The notes beneath the pieces are model-generated. The model saw only the letters and a list, made by a program, of their open reading frames with translations. It ran no database searches and was not told the DNA's origin. The position numbers and the translations under genes were made by a program. Below, piece by piece: positions 22,360 to 34,899 of a DNA stretch of 64,000 nucleotides. The stretch is from Stenocarpella maydis (lineage: Eukaryota; Ascomycota; Sordariomycetes; Diaporthales; Diaporthaceae). The stretch's first letter is position 1. Each line of letters opens with the position of its first letter. The DNA lies in assembly GCA_002270565.1 (NCBI GenBank), contig NQMI01000143.1, positions 1 to 64,000 of the forward strand, read 5' to 3'.

Positions 22360-24433
22360 CCATGATCTCATCTTAAATCTTTTCCTTATTATCATCATTA
22401 TCATCATCATTGCCAATAAGGTCCCCAACAGTCAGATCTACCTGTAGCAACTGGTTAATACTTCTAATAGCTGCCATATGCTGCCGCTTAGCCCCTAACC
22501 TTATACTTAAAGGTGTGCCTGCTGCTAAGGTTCTTGTGATGTCTAACAGCACCCTTCGCTTTTAAGGCCGCTGCTTTACCTTCTTCATAACCCTTCTCAC
22601 CAGCTGCTGGCTCTAAGGGACGCCAGCATACTGGGCATTACTGCCACAGGCATCCTCTTCATCCAGGGACTAAAGGGTCTTATTATTCCACTTAAAAGCC
22701 GAATTCACACGCTATACCAAAGCCGTTATCACCCTTATCTTATCGCCAGCCCTACTACCGATGCTTATTATAGTAGAGGTTGTCTTTTTACCCATTACAG
22801 CCTTCCTATAGCTCTTAAAGATACCCTCTTTATTAGCTGCAAACGGTGCGTTCTTATAAGGTCTACCCTTTATAGTGGTAACCTTTTTCAGCAAGTGTAT
22901 GCTGAGGAGAGGGTTCTCAAGGGAGAGGTTATAATCAAGGTAGTAGTCTTTATGTATATTGCTCTTCTCAAGAGGAAGTAAAGCCTCCTCTTTATTAGTA
23001 ATGCGGTTTATATAGATTATACTGTACTATATGTAGACCGTATAGCTGCAGTTAGAAGGTCTGTAGTAACCCCATAGGGCTTCTTTTTAAAGCATCCTTA
23101 ATGCCTTCTAGCGCTTAATCATAAGTATCTCTAGTGCTGCCCTCAAGACCTACAGTAGCAGCTAACCAAGCTACTTCTAACTATTAAACTTCTAAAGTAA
23201 TGATATCTTCTACTTCGCCTCTTCCTAACGGAGGCCACAAGCAGTATTATTAATAGCCTTATAATCAGCTATCATCAAATAGAGAAGATTTCCTATCTCA
23301 TAACCCAGGTATATCTTTAGCTTCTAGTACATTCGCTTAATAAAGGAGGTTGTATGTAAGCCGAAGTTGAGGGTTCTACAAATCTAATAGGCTGCCCATT
23401 TAGCGATAATCTCCTTAGCCTTATCAATATACTATATCTTAAGGTACTAGATGATCACTATCTAGTCTGAGAAGACCTCTTAAAGCTATTGCTAAGCCGT
23501 ATTATAGATCTTGCGATCTATAGAGTACTCTATAAACTTAAGGAGGTTAAAGAGGGCTATTCAAGTATATAGTACCTCATTAGGTACCCGTGAGGGTACC
23601 ATGGCCTTCCCTCTTGCTAGCGCTATAAGGGAAGCGAGATCCTCATCCTCCTTATTAAGATCTTTAGCCTTAGCAACCTCCATGGTATTTTCTTCTAGAG
23701 CTCCCGGCACTGGTACCTTTAGGCCTCCCATCGCTGGCCCTATGGCTCCCGGCTTATGCCACTTCTTCTTAATATTAAGGATAATGTCTATATTAATATA
23801 GAAGATATATAGCTGATGATATGCCCTGGGGAATTTGTACTTGAGGGCATTAATTAGAGCATTATTATAGTTAGTAATGAAGAGCCTCAGAGGCTTGATT
23901 TAGCACTCACGGAGAAGATCGTGAAGCTGCTTAAGAAGCTACTGGAAGCCAGATTCTATCTCATTATTAATGACCTCTTGGAATAGTAGTAATATATTCT
24001 TCATATGGGTTACTGCTGTGTCTTGAAAGAAGGGCATCTTCTTGCTGTTAGTTGAATAGGTATAGTTAAGTAAGAGGTTGTATGTGAAGTGTGGCTCTTG
24101 AACCCATACCAGCTGCTACTTCTTATACTAGAAGATGCCTATGATGCTTCCCTCATTATTAGCAGCCTAATGGTACTAGCAGCCCTCCTTCTTAAGCTAG
24201 TCTATGCTGCTTGGGTAGGTATATAGATGCCCTGCTACTGCTTACGGAAGTCTGCAAGCTAGTTCTTTATGGTATTTGGCCCTAGCAGTATATTTAGGTA
24301 CTCTCGGCATAGAGCTGCTGTGAGTCTTACGGGCTTCACGAGGGCTGGGTCTATAGCCATATAGGTGAGGAAGTTATAATGATCTTGTGATAGCTTTGCC
24401 CAGCCTTGCTAGGCTTTGGGTACCTCTTGAGGG
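22360..24433 (-). pseudogene. Mutator-like (MULE) transposase relic
   Basis: The minus-strand reading, with many TAG/TAA codons, gives EPHFTYNLLLNYTYSTNSKK and MPFFQDTAV, then LRLFITNYNNALINALKYKF, YHQLYIFYINIDI and NIKKKWHKPGA. This is the core order of the MULE domain of fungal transposases (compare the Fusarium Hop type). The N-terminal part (about 24.0-24.4 kb) reads MAIDPALVKPVRLTAALCRE. The C-terminal part includes an open segment at 22712-22894 and an Asp/Asn-rich tract near 22.39 kb. It is cut at its N-terminal side by the LTR at 24439. Confidence 0.75.
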
Positions 24434-24438
24434 CTGTA

Positions 24439-24947
24439 TGTTATGAACCAACAAGCATCGGCGGCTGACTACCGCAGAAAACAACCCCGCAGCTCGGGAG
24501 ACAGCTCATAAGAAGGTCGCCCCGCCTAATCCGATCAGTAACGCCACCATATTAGGGTTAGGGTTGAAGGGAGCCCCAACCTGGCTTCGGTCAATTAGAA
24601 CGAAGCCAATAAATCCAGGAAGGCGGCTTCAATTAGTTAGGATGAAGCCAACAAATCCAGAAAGGCAGCTTCAATTAATCAGAATGAAGCTAATAAAGCT
24701 ATCACCAGTTACAAATAAAGAGTTAGAATATATATGTAAGGATATAGTTATCACTATAATAAATAGCTTTTATAGAATAGACTCTTTAGTTATTAATCTA
24801 AGTATTTAATCTTAATATTAGATAGCCTTATAGCTAGTAATTATTATTAGTTAATAATATTACTTAATAACTACCTAATAATATATTCTAAATATAAACT
24901 CTTAATCTTTTAGGTTTAATATACTTAAAAACCCTTTAATTATTATA
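24439..24947 (+). repeat. left (5') LTR of gypsy copy 2
   Basis: It starts tgttatgaacc, ends taattattata, and is 509 bp long. Both halves align with copy 1, but the U3 middle differs: three near-repeats of a block containing aatccagaaaggc or aatccaggaaggc with gaagccaa replace the GAGCC palindromes. It is therefore a distinct LTR subfamily. Confidence 0.88.
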
Positions 24948-25399
24948 TTTTAATAACTCTTATTTATATATTACTATATAGACTTTAGGCAATATTATAT
25001 ATGGAACCCTTTATGATATTAGACTCTAACATGACTACTCCTACTTGCAACCTCTTATATGAGCTTGGCAATATTACTAACTAGCTAATAGCTAATCCTT
25101 GAATATAAGAATTAGCTAATGAGGTAGCCTAACTCTATGCCCTTATGGATAAGCGAGCTTACCAGGATCAGGAAATGGAATAACTTAAAAAGGAAATTAC
25201 TACCCTCCAAGCAGGAGCCAACATTATTAATACCCTAATCTAGATAAAGGAATATATTAAGCTTAATACTCCAGCCCCATATAATGGAACTACTGGATCG
25301 CTTTAGGCATACCTGATGCAGATTAGGGCCTACTAGTGCTTCTATAGGTTAGACGTACAGCCTAGCGGAAAAAGGGTTATATATATATCCTCTTTCCTT

Positions 25400-26010
25400 A
25401 GAGGAAGAGCCTTAGCTTAGTTTGAACCCTACTTAACCGACTTTATTAATACAGAGTTATTTAAAGCCTATAAGCTTGAAATATAGTAAATTTTTAGCAG
25501 CTATAAAGGCTATAAGACTGCCCTTAGGTCCCTATTCTAGGACCCAAATGAAGAATAATAGGCAGAAAGAGACCTAGCAAATTGTAAATAATACAGCTTA
25601 GTAATCAACTATACTATAGAATTTGAATAAATCTATATTAAAATCAATTATACTAATAATATAAAGAAATTTATATTCTACTGTAGATTAAAAGATAAAA
25701 TAAAGGATAAACTTAGTAAGATTATAGACTAACCTAATGATTTTCTATACTATATAGAAATAGCTATCTAGATTAATAATAAACTCTATAAATAACGCTT
25801 AGAAAAGAAGGAATAAACTTCTAAACAACCCCTATTCCATAAATATAAGCCAAATATAAGAAAAAAGTACTAGAAACCAAGTACCCAGTAGGGACAGCAT
25901 GCAGGCCTTATAGAGCTGGATACTGCCCAATATAAGGATAAGAAAAACATTAAGTACTATAACTATAATAAGATGGGATATTTCGCTTTAGAATGTAGGG
26001 CTTTAAGAAA
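25400..26010 (+). pseudogene. gag of gypsy copy 2
   Basis: The frame reads LSSYKGYKTALRSLF, ERDLANCK and FIFYCRLKDKIKDKLSKI as in copy 1, interrupted by TAG/TAA. In the zinc knuckle (about 25,954-26,000) Cys and His codons have become Tyr (YYNYNKMGYF), the expected result of TGT to TAT and CAT to TAT changes. Confidence 0.85.
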
Positions 26011-27327
26011 GAATAAGAACTAGAAGTTAATACCTAAAGGAACCCAACAAGCTAATAAAGCTACCCATCAGGCCAATATAGCCGCTTACAGCATACAAGG
26101 ACCACCCAGGTCTAAACTACAATGGGAGCTTGCAAGCAAGTACTACATCTATAAAATAACTATATATAACTAATGCTAAGTATATCCAGACTAGGACCCA
26201 GATAAAGGATGCAACTTCTACAACCCTAATAAAGAAGACCTTTATAATAATCTATACTTCTTATAATGCACTAAGTCCTAGTGTAAAAAGCATTAGAAGG
26301 ATAAGGCGTGGTAGCAGCCGGTCCTACTAATGAAGAATCCCCAGAAGCCTAGGATGATATATGCATTACTTAGTTGGGTAGCTTACTTTAATGATAGCTA
26401 TACTACTCATTGTAGTAATAAGGAAGCCACTGGGTGGTTTCCTAAGAATGCTTTAGGAAAGCAGGGAAGAACCCTAGCGGTAGGAAATAGGGAGGAACTC
26501 CTATAGATTAACCCCAGGATGAAAGGAAAACCTATCTTATAGGCTATACTTGCGCTATAAGTACAGTAGAAGGAACTATAAGATTACCTAGAATAGGCAC
26601 CCCTTCTAGCCCCAAGAACTAACATTATAGTAGTTATAATTACAGGAAGACCTTTTAAAGAAACTATAAGACAACCTACCCAGGAATATAGAAGACTAGG
26701 AGATATAGGGCGCATATATCCAATGCATAACAAGCATAAGGATATCTCCTAAGTATTATATATCCATAATGGATATAAGGAATACATAAGGGAGAAAACC
26801 AAGCACAATTAGTTCCCCTAATAATACCTAAATAAGAATATCAAATATATATATAAGCATAATGACTTTAAGAACTAGCACCTATATCAGAAACATAAAG
26901 GGATAAGATATACCCTAATAAGGCTAGACTCCTGTATACCCTTAAAATGCTTATAAAACCCCAGTAGATAGGTAGATTGCAACAAGCTAATTTGTAAGGT
27001 ATATATACTTAATAAGGCTTAAGATTGGTATTAACTAAAATAGCAGGAGCTACTACTCAAATCCCTAATAGCAGAAAAACAGGGTTATAGCATATAATAG
27101 CTAATTGATAACCTATAAGAATCACAAAACATCACAAAGCAAAACCTTAAAAGCATCAAGAAGGTCCTAGCAGAGAATAAATAGTTAAAAAACTAGAGGG
27201 GCTGTCTATAAAACCTCAGGCAGCAACTAACTACACTATAAGGTACTTGTGCGTAATAACAAGCAACTATAGCCACCTAATGGTTTAGGTTAAGCTAGGA
27301 GCCCATATATGCTTAGCACTCATTAAC

Positions 27328-27332
27328 AGTAG
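27328..27332. repeat. target-site duplication of solo LTR, left (agtag)
   Basis: agtag is repeated at 27910-27914. Removing one copy plus the LTR restores the protease reading seen in copy 1. Confidence 0.85.
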
Positions 27333-27909
27333 TCTGATGAATTTGTGCTATAGAATAGCATTCAGTTCAGCGTGTGTGTGTTTCGGTAGGGTCGCAGTAT
27401 GGTGCTCTGAGGCGAATTCGGACGATTGACAATGGTCTGGACAACTTTGTATTGAATTAAGTTGGGCTTCTGTAAGCCCTCCTTATATACCCTCCGACGT
27501 CGTCTCACCCCTAGGCACGCTGCGGTAGGCTCTGGTGCAAATTTGCAAATGCCGGAAAATTCGCCCTTCCAACACACCATCTTTGGTTCCAAGCAACCAG
27601 CCAACCATAGCCCTAGCAATACCCAAATTAAGTACATATAAACTTCAGAAATCAAGCTATCCAATGCACTAAGTTATATACTTTTTGGGTAAGAAATAAG
27701 GGTAATGCAGAGGTCTGAATTAAGGTGCAAATGCAGGCCAAAATAATCGACTCACGGCCACCAAACTCATCTTGCGTCACGCACGCACTGGGCGTACTTA
27801 GCGAAAATCGCCTGACTCGCAAGTCTAGGGTAACTCCTTGCTAAAAAGTCTAGGGTAACTCCTTGCAAGAAGTCTAGGGTAACTCCTTGCTGAGCGGTTC
27901 CGTTTAACA
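27333..27909 (-). mobile_element. 577-bp solo LTR-like repeat inserted in gypsy copy 2
   Basis: On the minus strand it starts TGTTAAACGGAACC and ends near CAAATTCATCAGA. Near its start it has three tandem copies of a unit containing agtctagggtaactccttgc, and it has a TATA-like ggtatataagg upstream of a likely transcription start. It is flanked by agtag duplications. Composition is normal and there is no sign of RIP, although it lies inside heavily mutated sequence. A near-identical inverted copy lies at 47154-47721. No internal coding region is attached. Confidence 0.85.
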
Positions 27910-27914
27910 AGTAG
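27910..27914. repeat. target-site duplication of solo LTR, right (agtag)
   Basis: Exact match to 27328-27332. Confidence 0.85.
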
Positions 27915-28599
27915 AGTACAAGGGAATTAATTATATCCCCAAAGGTAGTAAACAGATACTACCTACTATAGCATAAGAAAAGAGAACCCTATCCACTTAA
28001 TATAATAGATAGAACTAAAGTATCTTATGATAATAGAATTATTAATATAGAGACTAATCCCCTCCTAGTTTGGATTTATAACTATATGGAATTACTATTG
28101 TTTAATATTACTAAGATAGCAAATCATTAGTTAATCTTAGGAATACCTTAGTTAAGAAAGAATAATCCCTAAATTAATTAGACCACTAGCTAGGTCTTTT
28201 AAGATAATGCTATTCCTCAAGAGAAGGTTGCAATTAATAGTATAGGAAGGAATTATATTACTAAGGATAGCAAACAAATAATATACTTAAATGAAGTCAC
28301 GGATACCTCTAGAAGCAGGCAGAAGGCCCAACTTCAGAAAGATAGAGAAGGATTGAGCTACTTAAGTGCCTTACAGAAGGACTGAAGCCAATCAGGAGAT
28401 TACCACTCTAGCACAACCAGTCAGCACACAACACAGGAAACACAACAATACCTCCTTTACCTAGAGGAAGGAAAAGAAGGAGATAAAACCAATAAACTAG
28501 CACAAATACCAAAAGACTATTATAAATTCAAGAAAGTATTCTGGGAACAACTTAATACTATATTACTATAATACATGCAATAGGATTACAAAATACCAT

Positions 28600-29230
28600 C
28601 AAAACCCATAATAATACCTTAATTCAAGCCTATCTATAAACTCAATAAGGAATAGCTCAAAGAACTTAAAGAATACCTTAATGAGAACCTTAAGAAAGGA
28701 TTCATCAGATTATTGTAATCACTAGCAGGATACCTAATCCTCTTTATACCAAGGAAAAATAGCAAACTATAACTTTATATTAACTACTAACAATTAAATA
28801 ACATCATAATTAAGAACCAATACCCTCTCCCACTTATTAAGGAACTATCAGATCAACTTAGAGGAGCAAAATGGTTCACAACACTCAACTTAAAATATAG
28901 ATACAATCTTATTTAAATAAAAGAAGGAGAAAAATAAAATATAGCATTCAGGATATACTATAAATATTACAAAATAATAATTATGCTTTTTAGATTAACT
29001 AATATACCCGCATTATTCTAGGAAATAATCAACTAGGTCTTAAGTAAATACCTTAATATCTTTATTATCACTTATTTAGACTACATTCTTATCTTCTCAG
29101 AAAACCTCAACGATCATAAGGGATATATCAGAAAGGTTCTTTAAAAACTCTAGGACATTAATCTCCTAATAGAACTAGAAAAGTACAACTAGTATATATA
29201 AAAAGTTGACTACCTTAGATATATAATTAA
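28600..29230 (+). pseudogene. reverse transcriptase of gypsy copy 2
   Basis: Recognisable blocks are [39 protein letters not shown] and ITYLDYILIFSENLNDHKG. The catalytic YLDD reads YLDY. Several in-frame stops occur. Confidence 0.88.
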
Positions 29231-29879
29231 AATAAGAAAATTCAAGATATAAGAAGGAAAAGCAAAAATAATTAACGAATAGCCAACTCCTATAAACATT
29301 AAGGATATTAGAGCATTCCTTAGATATACTAACTTCTATTAATAATTTATTATATAATATAGCAATATTATAAAGCTGCTAATAGACCTTACTAAGAAGG
29401 ATTGCACCTTTAGATAGATAGATACTGAATAACAAGCTTTTCAGATACTTAAAGATAAAGTTATAGAAGACCCCATACTTAAGGAAGCAGACCTAGAGAA
29501 AGAATTCAAAGTCTATACAAACGCCTCAGATAATGCCGCAGGTAGAGAACTTACCTAGAAAGACAACTAGGGAAGGACACACATCATTGCAAACTTCAGC
29601 AAGAAGTTTAATAAACTAGAAACCCGTTATATAACACTAGATAAAGAATTTATAGCAATAGTATATGCATTTTAGGAATAGCAATACTATCTTATAGGAG
29701 CCAAGAAGCAGATTAAACTCTATATGGATTATAAGAATCTTATGACCTTCATAATAACTAAGACTCTTAACAAGCAACAAGTTAGATATATAGAGTTTTT
29801 ATTATAATTTAATATTAAGGTCATCTATATAAATAGAGTTAAAAACGCAAGGGCAGATGCACTCAATTAAAGACCTAAC

Positions 29880-30610
29880 CATCAGAATAAAGATTTACTT
29901 ATAGAATGGATAGTATTTAAAACTTAAGAAGATAGAAGCCTCATTCTCAACTGAGAACTTAACGCTATAATTAGAGTTGACTTCCAAACCAAAAAAACCC
30001 CTACCAATCTAAAAGAATAAAACAAATTAATCATAGAAATATATAAAGTACTAGCATACGGCTACTAAGGTATTACAGCAATAATTAAAAGAATTCAGCA
30101 GAATTATCAGATCCCTAACCTTAAGAAAAAGGTTTAAGATATCATTAGCAAATGCAACTCATGCAACAAAAATAAGGCCTCTAGACACAAACTATATAGA
30201 TTATTGAAACCCCTACTAGTACCCACGGCTATATGGTCATCCATTAGCCTGGACTTCATCATTAAGCTACCTCTCTTATAAGAACCCTTAACTAGAGTAC
30301 TATATAATAGCATTCTAGTAGTGGTTTATAGACTAAGTAAGTATGCATACTTTATACTATATAAGGAAGCTAGCACTATAGAAGAACGTATATATACATT
30401 CTTATAAATCATTATAAGCAACTATGGAATGCTATATGAAATTATCTTAGATAGAGATAAGCTTTTTATATTAAACTTTTAGAAATTACTAATAAAGCAA
30501 CTCAAAATTAAACACAAGCTCTTAATAGCAGCACATCTGCAAACGGATAGATAAACGGAATGAATCAACCAGATTATAGAGAAATACCTTTAATACTATA
30601 TTAACTAATT
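29880..30610 (+). pseudogene. integrase of gypsy copy 2
   Basis: Homologous to copy 1 integrase: IIKRIQQNYQIPNLKK, ISKCNSCNKNKASRHK, SISLDFIIKLPL, and a degraded counterpart of the ISDRDKLF and HPQTNRQTERIN motifs, all with interspersed TAA/TAG. Confidence 0.85.
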
Positions 30611-31109
30611 ATAAGATAATTAGGTTGAACTACTACTGCTAGCATAATTCACCTATAACAGCATAACCACTAGCATAACTAAACAGTTACCTTTCTTTGC
30701 ACTCTACGGATATAAACCTCAGGTATACTATGAATCACTACTAGATAACACCCCAGTAGAATCAGCAGAACAAAAAGCAATATGAATTAGGTAAATCTAA
30801 AAGGATATTTAAGTAGAACTTTCTTTTATATAGGAATAAATAATAAAATATGCAAATCAGAAAAGAATTAAGGGATTAATTCTTAAGAAGGGAGATACGG
30901 TCTATCTTCTTTACCAAAACATTAAGACTAAGCAACCTAGTAATAAGCTAGATTATAAGAAAATCAGCCTCTTTAAAATTTTAAGAAAGCTTTTAAGCAC
31001 TAACTATAAACTTTTATTATTTAAAAAAATAAAATAATACCCTATTTTTTATATCTTACTCTTGGAACTAGCACTTAAGAATGTAAAACTTGAAATATAG
31101 ATTAAAATC

Positions 31110-31245
31110 TTTAATAAATATAATAAGAAACATAAAGTAGAGAATATTATAGATTTAAGATAGCACTAAGAAATAATAGAGTACTTTATTAAATAGAAAG
31201 GCTATAATTCTAGTGAGAATATATGGGAACCGGCCTAAAATTTAA
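31110..31245 (+). pseudogene. chromodomain of gypsy copy 2
   Basis: Reads HKVENIIDLR, EYFIK followed by a stop where Trp is expected, then KGYNSSENIWEPA. The W-E-P end that is lost in copy 1 survives here. Confidence 0.85.
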
Positions 31246-31665
31246 CCCATTATTACAATAAACTTAAAAAGTACTATATACAGACTACCACGAAACAGCC
31301 CTAAAAGCCAGGAATGCAGCCTAGAAGCCCTATATATAATGAAATCTAATCTTTATAGCTAAAATAAGGGAAATAACTAATAAGAGACTAGTTATAATAA
31401 GAATAACTAAGGCTAGTAACCAGTTAACTCCTCAGGAAAACACACCAATACCAGTTACCCTATCCAACCAATACCCTGCATACTAGTTACACCTAAAAAC
31501 CACCTAAATAGATACCAATATCCGTACCCCACGCTCTAATAGGTACTAGTTATAAGAAAACAAGATTAGGATAATATAGTATAACTAGTAAATTAAGAAA
31601 AAGCTAGAAACTAGGATTAGTTAGATAATATTAATAAAAAAAAATCTCATTCCTAGTTATAAGAA

Positions 31666-31970
31666 TTAGGCACTAAACAAGCCACCTATAGGCGCACCCC
31701 CTTCATTACTAGTACCTATAAATTCAGACTAACTAGTACTATTATCCATTAAGGAACTCTAATTAAAAACACTAACCTCACCCTTAGAACGCAGCCAGGC
31801 CTCTTGCGCCACTATTCCACCAGCCTCCTCTACAGAACTCCTCCGCATAGCCTTAATAGATTGCACTACAACCCACGCCTGCTCTACTTCAGCCTCCTCC
31901 TTCTCCACACACTCCAACTCCTCTACCTGCAAGAGACCATAACATATTATATGCTTCTATTTTCCCAACT
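31666..31970 (-). pseudogene. antisense accessory ORF of gypsy copy 2 (C-terminal half)
   Basis: Homologous to the antisense ORF at 11920-12459: ELECVEKEEAEVEQAWVVV, SSVEEAGGIVAQEAWLRSKG, EVSVF then SSLMD and SEFIGTSNEGGAP, ending at a TAA. The stretch 31,790-31,960 has near-normal GC and no stop, unlike the gag-pol code beside it. The N-terminal Cys-rich half, toward 32.15 kb, is degraded beyond confident reading. Confidence 0.72.
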
Positions 31971-32301
31971 AAACCCAATCTTATTCTATTAAATAAGCTA
32001 GCTTAAGGTATATAGCCTTTATCTTATTATAAAGCCTTTAGCACTATTTTATAATCTTCTAAAGCTTAATAGTGGATAAACTAAGAATATTACAACCTAA
32101 AAGGTTCTAATGAATATACTTATAATAATAACTAGAGTGATATTTAGAAACCTAATAAATCTCCTTAAGACCCTAAGACTTATAAGAGGAATATAAGGAC
32201 ATATTAATATAGTTTTCCTTAATAGCCTATAATAATGCATAATAATTTATAATTAACTTATAAAATACTTTTAAGAATAAAAAAAATAAGAGTAGAGATA
32301 A

Positions 32302-32608
32302 TATTATAAACTAACAAGCATTAGCAGCTAACTAATATAGAAAACAACCCTATAGCTCAGGAGACAGCTTATAAGAAGGTTGCTCTGCCTAATCTGATTA
32401 GTAACGCTACTATATTAGGGTTAGGGTTAAAGGGAGCCCCAATCTAGCTTCAGTTGCTCAAGATGAAACTAATAAATCCAGGAAGGTAGCTTCAGTTAGT
32501 CAGAATAAAGCCAATAAATCCAGAAAGGCAGCTTCAATCAATCAGAATAAAACTAATAAAGCCATCACCAGTTACAAATAAAGAGTTAGAATATATATAT
32601 AAGGATAT
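32302..32608 (+). repeat. right (3') LTR of gypsy copy 2, truncated
   Basis: It starts tattataaactaacaagc and aligns with 24439 onward for 307 bp. It stops at ...aaggatat, where the copia LTR begins. Confidence 0.9.
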
Positions 32609-32823
32609 TGTTGAATGGCCTTTGCCATATGGCTGTTCTGTATGTATGTACGGTGTTTATTTAATTGGGTTCTGTAATTTGATGATGATTCCTCTAACTC
32701 TTCTGAAACACGGAGGGACCGCACGATGCACATTCTTATTTAGATCGTGCGGTGCCCAGTGGGATTAGTCATCCCACCCAGATTAGGTAACCTTATGTAA
32801 TCAATCCTAATACTATTCTAACA
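32609..32823 (-). repeat. copia LTR, left (3')
   Basis: On the plus strand it runs from tgttgaatggcc to ctattctaaca, 215 bp. It contains an inverted pair around cgcacgatgcac / gatcgtgcggtg. Confidence 0.93.
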
Positions 32824-33485
32824 CTAGGAGTCTTTTCTTTTCTAATTGCATTTAGTCCCTAAATAAGTCCTTAGGCAAGTTAAATTACCTATATGGTTTC
32901 CCCCTTTTTCTTAGGAAACTTATTCCTTACCTTTCTATAGGTTAAGCTATAGTTTCCATTTCATATGATATAAGTAAATATCAGCTATTTAGCTAATATT
33001 AAATATTTAGTACTTTTCCTTTATACTTTTTACTTAACTTTTTCTTTAACCAGACCTTTTAGTTAAGTAGCCTTCTAATTATATAAATAAAATTAATAAA
33101 TAAAAGAACTATCCTTTAGTAAGTTACTTGCCTCTCCTACTAACTAACTCCTAATAGCTTCCTTTTTATTTCTTCTTTTTTATCACCCTATCGCATGGTT
33201 TTTACTTCACATTATACTTCCCTTTTCACAATTCTTTGGATATTATCTAACAGCCTTCTTCCAGGCTAGTAAGTTACTAATAACTTTCTTAGTAACTATA
33301 GGCGTATGGTTTAGCTATATAGCTATAAATATCTCTTATCTGCCGCCCTTCCTCCCTCTCTCTCTCTTTCTTTCTTCCATTATATAATACATACATATAT
33401 ATATATATATATATCCCTTATATATATACTTATATAATCCCTTCTTCTTTCTATTTATTATTTATATAAAAAACTTTTTTATATA

Positions 33486-34370
33486 ATGTCTTCTCCTTTT
33501 AGCTTGCGTAATAGCTTGCCTACTAGCCCTCCTTCTTTTATTAGACCTTATGATGCCTCTTATGGCCCTTATGGTTCGCCCATCTCCCCTTTTGCTTCTC
33601 TTTCACCTGCGCCTGTTGTCCCTGTGGTACCTGCACCCATCGCCCCTACTGCCAGCATCTTTATACCACTTTTTAGTCTAATGACTTCCACGCCTGGTCC
33701 AACTGCCAGTTCTTAGATTATAACCCTTCCAAGCGCTAGCTTTATAAACTATACCTTTATAGCTGAACTCTGTCTTAATATATAGATAGCTCCTTTTTAT
33801 TATATAATCTATTATTCTAACTTCTATATATTTCTAGAATGCTAAGCGTATAGCTGCTATAATGCCTTTATGCAACATGCGTATATTGGTTAACGTTAAT
33901 ATTACCCCACGCGAGATCATTACCTTACTTATTTATCACCCGAGCTATTTTAATGTAATCCTAATCTAGTTGCATAAACAGGATAATGCCTAATATACTA
34001 GGTACTTATGCGGTAAGCCTGATGTTTACTGATTTAAGGGGTACATATAATTGCCTGGGTTCTAGGGGGGTGCTTGTGCGGGTTGTGTCTAGCAGTCGCA
34101 GGGCCGCCAATATATCTACCATATTAACTATTAGCCTTATGCGGCTTGTAGTTGTGGGGGAGGTTGTGGAGGTTGCAGAGGTTGTGGGGATAGAGGCAAC
34201 TCTAATGACAATGGTAGCAAAGGACCCTTGCATGGTGCAGTCTCTATAGAGGATATTAAGCGGGAGATTAAGGAGAAGGAGGGTCATATGATCAACCCAT
34301 ATGCCTTCACCCATAGGATTAACTAGGCATAAGTTTTAGGGTTCTATATCATGCGGTAGTCTTTTTAGTG
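33486..34370 (+). pseudogene. antisense accessory ORF of the copia element, Pro-rich then Cys/Gly-rich
   Basis: This lies opposite to pol, between RNase H and the 3' LTR. An ATG (33486) opens 76 codons of Ser/Pro-rich protein (MSSPFSLRNSLPTSPPSF). After stops and at least one frame change, the reading at about 33,830-34,370 gives ITPREIITLLIYHPSYFN and CGKPDVY, then GGACAGC, CSCGGGCGGCRGCGDRGN and SIEDIKREIKEKEGHMINP. The GGACAGC pattern resembles Cys-rich modules in fungal repeat-associated proteins, possibly of the DUF3716 type; I am not sure of that match. GC here is higher than in the adjoining pol. Confidence 0.5.
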
Positions 34371-34899
34371 CAATGTATTTCTATCTATTAATTAAGAATT
34401 AAACTTCCCTCTTACCATCTTTTTTAAATTTAGGCTCCCTATCTATATTATATATCTATATCTATATCCATATAGGTATCATACGTCTATATCTATACCC
34501 ATGCCAGGTATCATACATCTATATTAATATCTAAGCCAGATATCATGCATCCATCTTAATATCTATTTTAGTTATATCCTATATCTATTCTTATATATTC
34601 TATATCTATCCTAGCTATATTCTATATCTTTATTATAGATTATCTTAAATAACCTAATTATCTTTATTTTAATTAAGGCATTCCATATATATTTTAATTC
34701 TAATCCTTAGGATATTAGTTAAGATTAGTCTCTCTAGAGCGCTATTTAGCATTTTCTTTATATAGGCATTAGCTAGATTATCCATCCCATTAATCTATTA
34801 TACCTTAAAGATTTCCTTCTTTTTATATACTTCTCTAAAAGATATAATATTAATCATTAGCCTCTTTTCATCTATTATCCTAAGTTATATAAGGCACTT

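Larger units (their letters stand above)
24439..32608 (+). mobile_element. Ty3/Gypsy chromovirus, heavily mutated copy 2
   Basis: Same family as copy 1 but on the plus strand: left LTR (24439-24947), gag, protease, RT, RNase H, integrase, chromodomain, antisense ORF, and the first 307 bp of the right LTR. Every domain is full of TAG/TAA, and most C/G at mutable positions has become T/A, as RIP would leave it. A solo LTR (27333-27909) is inserted in the protease region. The right LTR is cut at 32608 by a copia element, and its last 200 bp are not found on the other side of that element. Confidence 0.9.
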
